From Albimonas sp041685625 (GTDB lineage Bacteria; Pseudomonadota; Alphaproteobacteria; Rhodobacterales; Rhodobacteraceae), in contig JAWLFJ010000184.1 in NCBI GenBank assembly GCA_041685625.1, positions 1 through 5,485 on the forward strand: 5,485 bases of DNA. Reading direction: 5' to 3'. A program made the translations under genes and the position numbers. Every line of letters starts with the position of its first letter. The first letter of the stretch is position 1. Shown here piece by piece: positions 5,310 to 5,485 of this stretch. The notes under the pieces were generated by a model. The model was not told where the DNA came from. It made no database searches and saw nothing but the letters and a program-made list of their open reading frames with translations.

Positions 5310-5485
5310 GTCGAGGCTGACCCGCGCCGACGGCCATGGCGAGCGCAGGGCGGCGCTCGAGATGATCGATCGGCCCTCCCCCCGGGTCGACCCGGCGCCT
5401 GACGCCTGGAGCGGACGAGGGATACGACAGCGCCGACTTCGTCGCCGCTCTCAGGCGGATGGTCGTGACACCGCATGTCGCGCAG
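5310..5485 (+). pseudogene. IS5-family transposase, internal fragment with frameshifts, runs off the window
   Basis: Plus-strand pieces give VEAD (5310-5321), LTRADGHGERRAALEMIDRP (frame 1, 5317-5376, continuing SP) and STRRLTPGADEGYDSADF...LRRMVVTPHVAQ (frame 2, 5387-5485, to the window end). This order matches IS5-type transposases of alphaproteobacteria (LGADKGYD.ADFV..LR...VTPHVAQ). The Asp in GADEGYD is the second DDE acid; the Glu would lie beyond the window. A small deletion near 5316 and one extra C in the C6 run at 5378-5383 break the frame. The N-terminal third is absent: the sequence starts mid-protein at the junction with the IS3 remnant. Frameshifts could be decay or sequencing error. 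Confidence 0.75.

Overview
The window is very GC-rich, with strong G/C use at third codon positions. Its gene set (an exported PRC-barrel protein, a DUF892 ferritin-like protein, an AI-2E transporter, a HisKA_2-type kinase remnant, GGAAC/CGTT promoter motifs) points to an alphaproteobacterium, probably in or near Hyphomicrobiales (Rhizobiales). That assignment is inference from gene families and promoter style; no rRNA or other marker gene is present.

Layout. Positions 1-718 (+) hold a broken sensor histidine kinase of the HisKA_2/HWE type, readable only by changing frame three times. It ends in a perfect 13-bp x 3 tandem repeat (704-742). Three intact genes follow, all on the minus strand and each apparently a separate unit: a secreted protein with two PRC-barrel domains (927-1820), a DUF892/YciE-YciF-like ferritin-fold protein with a long disordered tail (2445-3257), and an AI-2E family membrane transporter (3609-4658). 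The stretch 1921-2444 has no recognisable gene but carries a perfect 22-bp tandem duplication. The right end (about 4925-5485) is a transposon graveyard: the C-terminal part of an IS3-family transposase (minus strand) abuts an internal piece of an IS5-family transposase (plus strand) that runs off the window.

How the genes fit together. Proteins of the PRC-barrel and DUF892 types are commonly stress-associated in this group. All three intact genes have upstream sequences resembling the promoter of EcfG, the general-stress sigma factor (GGAAC, 16-17 nt, CGTT). The best is upstream of the PRC-barrel gene, where the motif is two-sided: GGAAC-N16-CGTT on the plus strand and GGAAC-N16-TGTT on the minus strand occupy the same 27 bp. 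The simplest reading is a small general-stress (envelope/osmotic) island flanked by decayed signalling and mobile DNA. HisKA_2 kinases are the class that feeds the PhyR-EcfG pathway, so the dead kinase may be thematically related, but nothing in the window proves a link.

The most unusual local structure is a 36-bp perfect palindrome without spacer (2570-2605) inside the coding sequence of the ferritin-like protein's tail. I do not see a defence system, CRISPR array, tRNA or rRNA here.
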